From: Pseudomonadota bacterium
GTDB taxonomy: Bacteria; Pseudomonadota; Gammaproteobacteria; Burkholderiales; Burkholderiaceae_C
Assembly (NCBI GenBank): GCA_023460715.1
Contig: JAEWPH010000243.1
Span: 1-14,083 of the forward strand
Length of the DNA: 14,083 bases
Direction of reading: 5' to 3'
The notes beneath the pieces are model-generated. The model had not been told where the DNA came from and did no database searches. It saw nothing but the letters and a program-made list of their open reading frames with translations. The position numbers were made by a program, and so were the translations under genes. This document shows positions 1-6,208 of the stretch, one piece after another (within the stretch, counting starts at the first letter, position 1; each line of letters starts with the position of its first letter).

Positions 1-1100
1 CTCCAGCTCCAGCTCCAGCTCCAGCTCCAGCTCCAGCTCCAGCTCCAGCTCCAGCGCCCACGCCGGTCGTCCTGGCGCCTGCGCCCACGCCTGTCGCACC
101 CCCTGCCCCGCTCCCGGCTTCCGTGCCGGTAGCCGCGCCCCAGCCCGTTGTGCCCGGCGCGCCGGCGCCTCTGCCAGTCGCCCTTCCGGAGCCCGCTGCG
201 GAGCGCAAGGGCTGGCTCGATCGCCTGAAGTCCGGCCTGCGCAAGACCGGCACCAGCATCACCACCGTCTTCACCGGCACGCAGATCAACGACGCGCTGT
301 ACGACGAGCTGGAAGAGGCCTTGCTCATGGCCGACACCGGCGTCAAGGCGACGCAGCACCTGCTGGACGATCTCAAGCGCCGTGTGAAGGAAGCCAAGGC
401 CACCGACCCGGCGGCCGTGAAGGGCCTGCTGGCCGATGCGCTGGCCGACCTGCTGCGCCCGCTGGAAAAGCCGCTGGTCATCGGCCAGTACACGCCGACG
501 GTGATCATGGTGGCGGGCGTGAACGGCGCGGGCAAGACGACCTCGATCGGCAAGCTCACCAAGCACCTAGCGAATGAAGGAGCCGCCGTGCTGCTGGCCG
601 CGGCCGACACCTTCCGCGCCGCGGCGCGCGAGCAGCTCGGCGTCTGGGCCGACCGCAACACGGTGGAGATCGTCAGCCAGGAAGGCGGCGACCCGGCGGC
701 CGTGAGCTTCGACGCCGTCACGGCCGGCAAGGCCCGCAACAAGGATGTGGTGCTGGTCGACACTGCGGGCCGCCTGCCCACGCAGCTGCACCTGATGCAG
801 GAGCTGCAGAAGATCCGCCGCGTAGTCACCAAGGCCGATGCGACCGCGCCGCACGAAGTGCTGCTGGTGATCGACGGCAACACCGGCCAGAACGCGCTGG
901 CGCAGGTGCGCGCCTTCGACGACGCGCTGCAGCTCACCGGCCTGATCGTCACCAAGCTGGACGGCACTGCCAAGGGCGGCGTGCTGGCCGCCATCGCGCA
1001 GGAGCGGCCGGTGCCGGTCTACTTCATCGGCGTGGGCGAGAAGCTGGAAGACCTGGAGACCTTCAACGCCCGCGAGTTCGCGCAGGCCCTGTTGAACTGA
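1..1100 (+). CDS. ftsY: FtsY, signal recognition particle receptor GTPase (5' end outside window)
   Basis: FtsY docks ribosome-SRP complexes at the inner membrane and, with Ffh, uses GTP to hand nascent membrane proteins to the translocon. The frame is open from the first base, so the true start lies upstream; the in-frame GTG at 123 is inside the variable N-terminal region and is probably not the start. From about position 200 an NG domain follows: a helical N domain, then the P-loop GVNGAGKT (516-539), DTAGR (759-773) and TKLDGTAKGG (951-980), all diagnostic for SRP-type GTPases. The FtsY-typical lone C-terminal end, without an M domain, separates it from Ffh. The upstream visible part is low-complexity Pro/Ala/Val and should correspond to the weakly conserved A domain. 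TGA is at 1098. The next gene is convergent, so ftsY ends its transcription unit here. Confidence 0.97.
   Translation, partial: PAPAPAPAPAPAPAPAPAPTPVVLAPAPTPVAPPAPLPASVPVAAPQPVVPGAPAPLPVALPEPAAERKGWLDRLKSGLRKTGTSITTVFTGTQINDALYDELEEALLMADTGVKATQHLLDDLKRRVKEAKATDPAAVKGLLADALADLLRPLEKPLVIGQYTPTVIMVAGVNGAGKTTSIGKLTKHLANEGAAVLLAAADTFRAAAREQLGVWADRNTVEIVSQEGGDPAAVSFDAVTAGKARNKDVVLVDTAGRLPTQLHLMQELQKIRRVVTKADATAPHEVLLVIDGNTGQNALAQVRAFDDALQLTGLIVTKLDGTAKGGVLAAIAQERPVPVYFIGVGEKLEDLETFNAREFAQALLN
3..55 (+). repeat. Hexanucleotide tandem repeat (CCAGCT)n inside ftsY
   Basis: At least eight perfect CCAGCT units run from 3 to 50 and fade out at 55; the array is cut by the window edge. In the ftsY frame each unit reads Pro-Ala, giving a (PA)n tract. 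Because the unit is six bases, gain or loss of copies changes length but not frame. Confidence 0.95.
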
Positions 1101-1108
1101 GCGCCGCA

Positions 1109-1127
1109 GGCCCGTGCCGGCCGGGCC
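1109..1127. terminator. Possible hairpin between convergent ftsY and thiolase genes
   Basis: GGCCCG (1109-1114) and CGGGCC (1122-1127) can pair around a 7-base loop just after the ftsY stop. There is no U-tract on either strand, so this is only a weak candidate for a bidirectional terminator. Confidence 0.3.
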
Positions 1128-1160
1128 CGCCGCATCCGCCCAGGGCGCACCTCCGCGCGC

Positions 1161-2297
1161 TTACAGGCGTTCGAGCACCGTCGCGATGCCCTGGCCGCCG
1201 CCGATGCACTGCGTCGAGAGTGCATAGCGTCCCTGCCCGCGCTGCAGCAGCGCGGCCGCCTTGCCGGTGATGCGCGCGCCGGTCGCCCCCAGCGGATGGC
1301 CGATGGACAGGCCGCCGCCATCCAGGTTCGCCTTCGCCGGATCCATACCCAGGGCGCGCATGCACGCCAGCGCCTGCGAGGAAAAGGCCTCGTTGATCTC
1401 CACGACGTCGATGGCGTCCAGGTCCAGCCCCGCGCGGGCCAGCGCCTTGCGGGTCGCGGGCACGGGGCCCATGCCCATCTCGGTCGGATCGCAGCCGATG
1501 GTGGCGAAGCTGCGGATGCGCGCCAGCGGCTGCAGTCCGTGGCGCACGGCGAAGTCCTCGCTGGTCACCAGCACGGCGGCGGCGCCGTCGGTCAGGGGCG
1601 ACGAGGTGCCCGCCGTCACCACCCCGTCGGGGCGGAAGGCCGGCTTCAGCCCGGCGAGCGCCTCGGCCGTCGTGCACGGGCGGATGCAGCCGTCTTCATC
1701 GACCTGGGTGCCGTCCGGCGTGGTGATGCGGACGATCTCATCGCGCAGGCGGCCGGCATCCCGCGCGGCCGCGGCCTTGCGGTGCGAATCGACCGCGAAC
1801 TGCTCCTGGTCCGCGCGCGACACCTGGTAGCGCTGCGCCACGTTCTCCGCCGTCTCGCCCATGCTGATGTAGGCCTGCGGGAAGCGATCCATCAGCTCCG
1901 GGCTCGGGTCGAAATGCAGGCCGCCTTGGGGCACCATGGTCATCGACTCGACACCGGCGCATACGAAGGCCTCGCCCATGCCGGCCTCGATCTGCGCAGC
2001 TGCCATGTGGATGGCCGACATGGACGAGCCGCAGAACCGGTTGATCGTCATGCCGCCCACCTGCTCGGGCAGCCCGGCAAGAAAGCCGACCAGCCGCGCA
2101 AGGTTGTTGCCCTGCGGCCCCTCGGGGTAGGCACAGCCGAGAATGATGTCCTCGATCAGCGCCGGGTCGATGTCGGCCCGCTGCACGAGGGCGCCGACCA
2201 CCTGCGCGGCCAGGGTATCGGGGCGCGTGCCCGCCAGCGCGCCCTTGCGTGCCGGATGGAAGGGAGAGCGGGCATACGAGGCGATCACGGCTTTCAT
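1161..2297 (-). CDS. Thiolase (acetyl-CoA C-acyltransferase family)
   Basis: A 378-residue thiolase, the usual length for the degradative/biosynthetic thiolase family, which cleaves 3-ketoacyl-CoA with CoA or condenses two acyl-CoAs. Visible catalytic parts: the nucleophile Cys89 in NRFCGSSMSA, His334 in GGLSIGHPLGATGAR, and the second Cys364 in the C-terminal CIGGGQG motif. The ATG at 2297 is preceded by a good AAGGAG ribosome site seven bases upstream; the frame is open further upstream to 2432, but that stretch looks non-coding and contains the control region. A TetR gene is divergent 192 bases away and probably controls it. No beta-oxidation partner (FadB-like) is adjacent, so whether it is a FadA-, PcaF- or AtoB-type enzyme cannot be decided here. 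Chain-length preference is unknown. Confidence 0.95.
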   Translation of the reverse strand: MKAVIASYARSPFHPARKGALAGTRPDTLAAQVVGALVQRADIDPALIEDIILGCAYPEGPQGNNLARLVGFLAGLPEQVGGMTINRFCGSSMSAIHMAAAQIEAGMGEAFVCAGVESMTMVPQGGLHFDPSPELMDRFPQAYISMGETAENVAQRYQVSRADQEQFAVDSHRKAAAARDAGRLRDEIVRITTPDGTQVDEDGCIRPCTTAEALAGLKPAFRPDGVVTAGTSSPLTDGAAAVLVTSEDFAVRHGLQPLARIRSFATIGCDPTEMGMGPVPATRKALARAGLDLDAIDVVEINEAFSSQALACMRALGMDPAKANLDGGGLSIGHPLGATGARITGKAAALLQRGQGRYALSTQCIGGGQGIATVLERL

Positions 2298-2455
2298 GGA
2301 AACTCCTTGAATGGACGAACGAACAATGGCGATGCGGTCGATCCGGAAGCCGAGGCGGACGCGCCGGGCCGGCGCCTGCGCGGCCCCGTGGCCAGGCGTT
2401 GCGCCTTGTGCACCGTGCCGCCCCAACAGCATTCCGGCTCCCGTCCGTTCATTGT

Positions 2456-2469
2456 ATTACGATCATAAT
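2456..2469. promoter_or_regulatory. Candidate TetR operator between thiolase and tetR
   Basis: ATTACGATCATAAT is a 14-base near-perfect palindrome (ATTA-x-GATC-x-TAAT, one mismatched pair). It is an AT-rich island in a GC-rich region, 20 bases before the tetR ATG, in the divergent intergenic region. Its right half, CATAAT, also resembles a sigma-70 -10 box for tetR, which would fit autorepression. Assignment to this TetR is inference. Confidence 0.6.
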
Positions 2470-2489
2470 TTTAAAGAAGGGGTGCTGTG

Positions 2490-3071
2490 ATGCGCTATGC
2501 CTCCGGACAGAAGGAACTCACGCGCCAGAAGATGGTGGACACCGCGGCCCTGGTGCTGCGCCGTGACGGCATCGCCGCGGCCGGAGTGGCCACGCTGATG
2601 GCGGAAGCGGGGCTGACGAACGGTGCCTTCTACGCCCATTTCGACAGCAAGGAAGCCCTGGTGGCCGAGGCGGTGGTGGCCGCGCTGAAGGAGACCGCGG
2701 CTACCCTGGCCCGGACGGTGGCCGAAACTGCCGAGGGCCACCGGCTCGACGCACTGATCGACCGTTACCTGGATGCGCGCCACGCGGCCCATCCCGAGCG
2801 CGGCTGCGCCGTCACCGCCCTCGGGCCGGAGCTCGCCCGCCGGCCGCCGGAGACGCGGGCTGCCGTCGGCGCCGCCATCGACGATCTCATCGGCGTCATC
2901 GTGTCGGCCCTGCCGCCCGGCCACCGGGATCCGCTGGCCGCCGGCCGCGCCGTGTTCGGCTGCATGGTGGGCACCCTCCAGCTGGCGCGCGTTGCTGAAC
3001 CCGGCGCGCAGGCGGACATCCTGCGGGGCGGAGCCGCCGCTGCCCGCCTGCTGGGCCGACCGGCAGGCTGA
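2490..3071 (+). CDS. TetR/AcrR family transcriptional repressor
   Basis: A 193-residue TetR-type regulator. The N-terminal helix-turn-helix lies at about residues 12-57, with the typical run GIAAAGVATLMAEAGLTNG followed by AFYAHFDSKEALV. The C-terminal helical part (about 70-193) would bind a ligand and dimerise, and is not recognisable enough to name the ligand. The ATG at 2490 is chosen over the directly preceding in-frame GTG (2487) because the GAAGGGG ribosome site (2476-2482) is seven bases from the ATG and only four from the GTG. The gene is divergent from the thiolase, the classical arrangement of a repressor and its target, so an acyl-CoA or fatty-acid-like effector is a reasonable guess but not shown. 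Confidence 0.93.
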   Translation: MRYASGQKELTRQKMVDTAALVLRRDGIAAAGVATLMAEAGLTNGAFYAHFDSKEALVAEAVVAALKETAATLARTVAETAEGHRLDALIDRYLDARHAAHPERGCAVTALGPELARRPPETRAAVGAAIDDLIGVIVSALPPGHRDPLAAGRAVFGCMVGTLQLARVAEPGAQADILRGGAAAARLLGRPAG

Positions 3072-3118
3072 GGCCGCTCAGTCAGCGCAGCGCAGCGGCC
3101 CGCCCGCGGCGCCTGCCG
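3061..3118. terminator. Nested inverted repeats between convergent tetR and DUF2845 gene
   Basis: An outer pair CGGCAGGC (3061-3068) / GCCTGCCG (3111-3118) encloses an inner pair GGCCGCT (3072-3078) / AGCGGCC (3094-3100). It spans the tetR stop and ends five bases before the end of the opposite gene. There is no U-tract; it may act as a bidirectional transcription stop, but the evidence is only symmetry and place. Confidence 0.35.
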
Positions 3119-3122
3119 CTGG

Positions 3123-3527
3123 TCAGCGCAGCCGTGGCCCGCTGCGCACCGATTCGATGCTGCCGTTGTGCACGCGGACGATGCCCAGGAAGTTGCCGTC
3201 GCCGCGGTCGTAGGTCCACTCTTCCATGGGCACGCACTGGTTCGCCAGCACCGCGCCGGGGCCGTAAGGACGGTACGGCAAGGCGACCCAGCCCAACTGC
3301 AGCATGGGCACGCACACGGCCTGGCGGAACACCGGCTCCCCGCACTTCTGCAGCAGCGCCACCAGCGGTTCGCCCTTGCCCACGAGCCGACCATTGCAGC
3401 GCATCGATTCGGAGGCCTGCGCGTGCGGCGGCGCCATCGCGCAGGCCGCCGCGACGGCCCACGCAGCGGTCAAGGTGCGAGACGTCGCGCGTACGACCAG
3501 GCGATGCAGGAGGGGGCGCAGTGGCAT
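3123..3527 (-). CDS. Secreted DUF2845 domain protein
   Basis: A 134-residue protein of unknown function. Residues 1-38 form an export signal: a basic N-terminus, the hydrophobic stretch AAWAVAAACA and an AQA cleavage site before residue 40. The mature part begins with MRCNGRLVGKGEPLVALLQKCGEP (given here as the family hallmark: Cys44, Gly-Glu, then KCGEP with Cys62), the usual start of DUF2845, which resembles SmpA/OmlA-like small periplasmic folds. Four cysteines (44, 62, 72, 98) in the mature part could form two disulphides in the periplasm. The ATG at 3527 is chosen because it gives the signal peptide; the open frame upstream overlaps the CYTH gene on the other strand and is not coding. 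It is divergent from the CYTH gene with a 72-base gap. Confidence 0.85.
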   Translation of the reverse strand: MPLRPLLHRLVVRATSRTLTAAWAVAAACAMAPPHAQASESMRCNGRLVGKGEPLVALLQKCGEPVFRQAVCVPMLQLGWVALPYRPYGPGAVLANQCVPMEEWTYDRGDGNFLGIVRVHNGSIESVRSGPRLR

Positions 3528-3599
3528 GGCCGGGAGCTTAACCCCGCCCAGCCCGCCATGCCCGCGGTAGACTGCCCGTCCCCCTCCCCAGCACCCGCC

Positions 3600-4076
3600 A
3601 TGGCCATCGAAATCGAACGCAAATACCTCGTCGCCGACCCCTCCGTCGTGGTGGGCCGGACCGGCGTGCGCATGGCGCAGGGCTACATCGCCGACAACGG
3701 CATGTGGGTGCGGGTGCGCATTGCCGGCAACGACGGTTTTCTCACGCTCAAGGGCCCGTCGCGCGGCCTGTCCCGGGCCGAATTCGAGTACGCGATTCCG
3801 CTGGCCGACGCCCAGGCGCTGCTGGCCGACCACTGCGCCCACGGCGCGCTGGAGAAGGTGCGCTACATCGTGCCGGTGGAGGGTTTCGACTTCGAGGTCG
3901 ATGTCTTCGAAGGCCCGCTGGCCGGCTTGGTCACGGCCGAAATCGAGTTGGCCAGCGAAGGCGTCCAGCCGCCCACGCCGGCCTGGCTGGGCGCGGAAGT
4001 GACGGAGGACCTGCGCTACAGCAACGCGCAGCTGGCCAAGGCCCGCCGGATTCCCCAGCCGGCGACGCTGGGGTAG
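3600..4076 (+). CDS. CYTH domain protein, probable inorganic triphosphatase
   Basis: A 158-residue single-domain CYTH protein. The signature ExExK is at residues 4-8 (EIERK), right after the start as is normal. Further tunnel residues are visible in alternating charged strands: RVR (38-40), TLKGP (49-53), EFEY (61-64), K86/R88, FEVDVF (98-103) and AEIEL (113-117). The family includes class IV adenylate cyclases, thiamine triphosphatases and tripolyphosphatases; stand-alone bacterial members of this size, such as the one from Nitrosomonas, mostly hydrolyse inorganic tripolyphosphate with Mg2+ or Mn2+. The exact substrate cannot be read from the sequence. There is no CHAD domain. The ATG at 3600 has no clear ribosome site but is fixed by the ExExK motif. 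It converges with cutA. Confidence 0.93.
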   Translation: MAIEIERKYLVADPSVVVGRTGVRMAQGYIADNGMWVRVRIAGNDGFLTLKGPSRGLSRAEFEYAIPLADAQALLADHCAHGALEKVRYIVPVEGFDFEVDVFEGPLAGLVTAEIELASEGVQPPTPAWLGAEVTEDLRYSNAQLAKARRIPQPATLG

Positions 4077-4124
4077 GCGCCCAGACAACGGCCCGTTGCG
4101 CCGGCCGGCCGAAAGAGTCCACCA

Positions 4125-4493
4125 TCAAGCGCGCTCAGCACCGCCGTCCACCTGCTGCGCCACCCAGTCCGCATAGTCTGCGGCCGCCAGTTCCGTACGC
4201 ACCAGCAGCTGAGGCACCTCGTAGCCATGGGCTTCGCGCAGCCACGCCAGCAGGGCGGGCACTGCGGCTGGCAGCGTCTTGCAGACCAGGCGCCATTCGG
4301 GTTCTTCGCACTGCTGACCCTTCCACATGTAGTGCGAGGTGATGCGCTCCACCTGCACGCAGGCCGCGCGGCGGGCCTGCACCGCGCCCCGGGCCAGACG
4401 GGCGGCGTCGGCCTCGGAGCCTACGGTGGTGGTCACGACGGCAACCGGCGCGGTGGCGGAAGGGGGAACGGTGTTCACGGAGGGCACCTTCAT
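4125..4493 (-). CDS. cutA: CutA, divalent cation tolerance protein
   Basis: A small (122 residues from the ATG) PII-like trimeric cytosolic protein, linked in E. coli to copper/divalent cation tolerance, although its molecular role is still unclear. The CutA1 core is plain: Cys45 in ACVQVERITSHYMWKG (Ser53-Gly59), Glu66 and CKT in EPEWRLVCKT, and HGYEVPQLL at 89-97. The first 15 residues before the first strand (VAVVTTTV) are not conserved in the family. Start choice is open: the ATG (4493) has a GAGGAG only one base upstream, too close, while the in-frame GTG at 4487 has the same GAGGAG seven bases upstream and would give a 120-residue protein. A short repeat element reaches into this start region. 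It is convergent with the CYTH gene. Confidence 0.93.
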   Translation of the reverse strand: MKVPSVNTVPPSATAPVAVVTTTVGSEADAARLARGAVQARRAACVQVERITSHYMWKGQQCEEPEWRLVCKTLPAAVPALLAWLREAHGYEVPQLLVRTELAAADYADWVAQQVDGGAERA

Positions 4494-4553
4494 GCTCCTC
4501 AAAAGATAGCTACCTGCGCTTATCCATCAAGCGCTTGCGGCCATTTTTACCCT
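4493..4553. repeat. Dispersed intergenic repeat, copy A
   Basis: Shares with copies B (10411-10468) and C (13204-13265) the order CTCCT-A-rich, ATAGCT, GCGCTT, a spacer, a second GC-rich arm, GGCC and a T-rich end followed by ACC. In this copy the arms GCGCTT (4516-4521) and AAGCGC (4529-4534) pair exactly around a 7-base loop. It fills nearly the whole gap between the EamA gene end and cutA. I recognise it as a short palindromic repeat common in Comamonadaceae. Confidence 0.75.
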
Positions 4554-4569
4554 AAACCCCGCTATCGGA

Positions 4570-5526
4570 TCAACCAGGGCGCCGTGCCGCCCGGGCCTTG
4601 CCCAGGCTCACCACCAGAATGCCGCCCACGATGCACAGCCCGCCCAGTGCCAGCGGCAGCCCCAGGGGCTCGCCCAGGAAGAGCACGGACGCCAGCAGCC
4701 CCACCACCGGCACGCCCAGCATCGCGGTGGACATGCCCGTGGCCGACAGCTGCATGCTCGCCGCATTCACGGCGCAGAAGCAGAACGCCGTGGCCAGCGG
4801 GCCGACGAACAGCACCGTCTCCCACAGGGCCGTGCTGCCGTCGCCGGTGAAGGGCCCCTCGAAGCCGTAGGCCAGCGCCAGCAGCGGCACGGTGGCAGTC
4901 AGCATCTGCCAGGGCGCCAGCTGGTAGGCGGACGAATCGGCCTTGAAGTAGCGCAGGTGCAGAATGGTCATGCCCCACAGGAAGGAGCCGGCCATCAGCA
5001 TCAGGTTGGCGTGGACCAATGCGGTGTTCGTCCAGTCCATGGCCAGCGGGTTGAACAGCACGCCCAGGCCCAGCAGCCCCAGCGCCAGCCCGCCGCACTG
5101 CAGGCGCGACAGCCGCTCGCGGAACACCCATACGGCCACCGGCGTGACCCAGAGCGGCGTGGTGTAGGCCAGCACGGCGGAGCGGCCGGCGGGCACCTGC
5201 GTCATGGCGATGGACCCGAGCGCGGTAAAGGCCATCATCTGCACCAGGCCGACGCTGGCGATCAGCGGCAGGTCGCGCCGCGTGGGCACCTTGAGCGAGC
5301 CGGCCGCCAGCTGGATGGCGAACAGGCACAGCCCGCCCGTGGCGAAGCGCAGCGCAGAGAACCACAGCGGCGTCACATGGTCCAGCCCGGCCTTCATCAC
5401 CGGCCAGTTGCAGCCCCAGACCAGAATGGCGAGCGCCAGCAGCAGCACCTTGCTGCGGACGGCCCAGGCCGTGCCCGCTCCCCAGGAAAAAATCGAGAAG
5501 GAAAGAGCGGCGGAACGGCTGGACAT
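4570..5526 (-). CDS. EamA-type (DMT superfamily) membrane transporter
   Basis: A 318-residue inner-membrane protein with about ten hydrophobic segments in two repeated EamA halves, for example LLLALAILVWGCNWPVMKAG in the first and NLMLMAGSFLWGMTILHLRY in the second. The second helix pair of the first half has the family run SIAMTQVPAGRSAVLAYTTPLWV, and the protein ends with FLGEPLGLPLALGGLCIVGG. Members (RhaT, YdcZ/YedA, RarD relatives) mostly export amino acids or other metabolites by proton antiport. The divergent Lrp/AsnC regulator suggests an amino acid or related compound, an inference. The ATG at 5526 lacks a clear ribosome site; a downstream GTG at about residue 23, preceded by AGCAAG, just before the first helix, is an alternative. 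Confidence 0.92.
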   Translation of the reverse strand: MSSRSAALSFSIFSWGAGTAWAVRSKVLLLALAILVWGCNWPVMKAGLDHVTPLWFSALRFATGGLCLFAIQLAAGSLKVPTRRDLPLIASVGLVQMMAFTALGSIAMTQVPAGRSAVLAYTTPLWVTPVAVWVFRERLSRLQCGGLALGLLGLGVLFNPLAMDWTNTALVHANLMLMAGSFLWGMTILHLRYFKADSSAYQLAPWQMLTATVPLLALAYGFEGPFTGDGSTALWETVLFVGPLATAFCFCAVNAASMQLSATGMSTAMLGVPVVGLLASVLFLGEPLGLPLALGGLCIVGGILVVSLGKARAARRPG

Positions 5527-5566
5527 GGGAGGCGTAGCAGGGATCGGGGAAAACCCTGAATCCTAG

Positions 5567-5587
5567 GCAGTCACCGCCAGTGATTGC
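5567..5587. promoter_or_regulatory. Candidate Lrp/AsnC-type operator dyad
   Basis: GCAGTCAC (5567-5574) and GTGATTGC (5580-5587) are inverted arms with one mismatch around five bases. The dyad lies in the divergent region, 41 bases upstream of the exporter ATG and 78 upstream of the regulator ATG, a suitable place for control of both. Binding by the neighbouring regulator is inference. Confidence 0.45.
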
Positions 5588-5644
5588 ATCCGGTTTTGCC
5601 TGCCAATTCCCATCACGGAACATAGATTCACCACACAACAGCCA

Positions 5645-5670
5645 CTTCATGGACAATTTCACCCATGAAG
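5645..5670. promoter_or_regulatory. Inverted repeat spanning the start codon of the Lrp-type gene
   Basis: CTTCATGG (5645-5652) and CCATGAAG (5663-5670) are perfect 8-base arms with a 10-base loop; the right arm contains the start codon ATG (5665-5667). In mRNA this could form a hairpin hiding the start, or in DNA it could be an operator. No Shine-Dalgarno sequence is visible. Confidence 0.5.
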
Positions 5671-6156
5671 AAACTGGACAAGGTGGACATCGGCATCCTG
5701 AACCTGCTGCAGGAGGACGCCGGCATGACCAATGCGGAGCTGGCCAAGGCCGTGCACCTCTCCGCCACGCCCTGCTACAACCGCGTGAAGGCGATGGAAG
5801 ACCTGGGCCTGATCCAGCGACAGGTCACGCTGCTGGACCCGGAAATCCTGGGCCTGCACCTCAACGTGTTCATCCACGTGAGCCTGGAGAAGCAGTTCCA
5901 GAGTGCGCTGGAACAGTTCGAGGCCACGATCGCCGCGCGGCCCGAGGTGATGGAGTGCTATCTGATGACGGGCGACGCCGACTACCTGCTGCGCGTGCTG
6001 GTGCCCGACATCAAGGCGCTGGAGGCGTTCATCCGCCAGCTGACCACGGCGCCGGGTGTGGCGCGCATCCGTTCCAGCTTCGCGCTCAAGCAGGTGCGCT
6101 ACAAGACGGCGCTACCCCTGCCCGACAACGGAATGACGTTGCCCGCGCGCGAATGA
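5665..6156 (+). CDS. Lrp/AsnC family transcriptional regulator
   Basis: A 163-residue feast/famine regulator of normal family length. Residues 1-60 form the AsnC-type helix-turn-helix: [16 protein letters not shown], then [25 protein letters not shown] ending in DLGLIQRQ (quoted in parts). Residues about 66-145 form the RAM ligand-binding and oligomerisation domain, with the typical [15 protein letters not shown] turn. Such proteins form dimers to octamers and sense amino acids. It is divergent from the EamA exporter, so control of that exporter, and of itself, is the simplest reading. The start is fixed by the conserved N-terminal LDKVDIGIL run; the ATG sits within an inverted repeat and lacks a clear ribosome site. 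It converges with the Bug receptor gene. Confidence 0.95.
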   Translation: MKKLDKVDIGILNLLQEDAGMTNAELAKAVHLSATPCYNRVKAMEDLGLIQRQVTLLDPEILGLHLNVFIHVSLEKQFQSALEQFEATIAARPEVMECYLMTGDADYLLRVLVPDIKALEAFIRQLTTAPGVARIRSSFALKQVRYKTALPLPDNGMTLPARE

Positions 6157-6187
6157 GTGATTGATTGAATGAGTGGTCGGCGGACAA

Positions 6188-6206
6188 CGCGGCAGTGCAC
6201 GCCGCG
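6188..6206. terminator. Hairpin between convergent lrp-type and Bug receptor genes
   Basis: CGCGGC (6188-6193) and GCCGCG (6201-6206) pair around seven bases, and outer GAGTG (about 6170-6174) / CACTC (about 6210-6214) add a second layer. No U-tract on either strand. It may stop transcription from both sides; it slightly overlaps the end of the minus-strand gene. Confidence 0.35.
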
Positions 6207-6208
6207 CC

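Noticed and set aside
1..55. CRISPR or phage-type repeat at the window start
   Set aside because: The repeat unit is six bases with no spacers and lies inside a coding frame.
3168..3599. Extended N-terminus for the CYTH protein (start at 3168)
   Set aside because: The added 144 residues would lie antisense to the DUF2845 gene, and the ExExK motif must be at the very N-terminus, as it is from the ATG at 3600.
4086..4098. CAACGG-C-CCGTTG palindrome after the CYTH gene as terminator
   Set aside because: A one-base centre leaves no room for a stable RNA loop of the full stem, and no U-tract follows.
4500..4502. TTG at 4502 as the cutA start
   Set aside because: It lies inside the Shine-Dalgarno/repeat sequence and has no own ribosome site; ATG 4493 or GTG 4487 are better.
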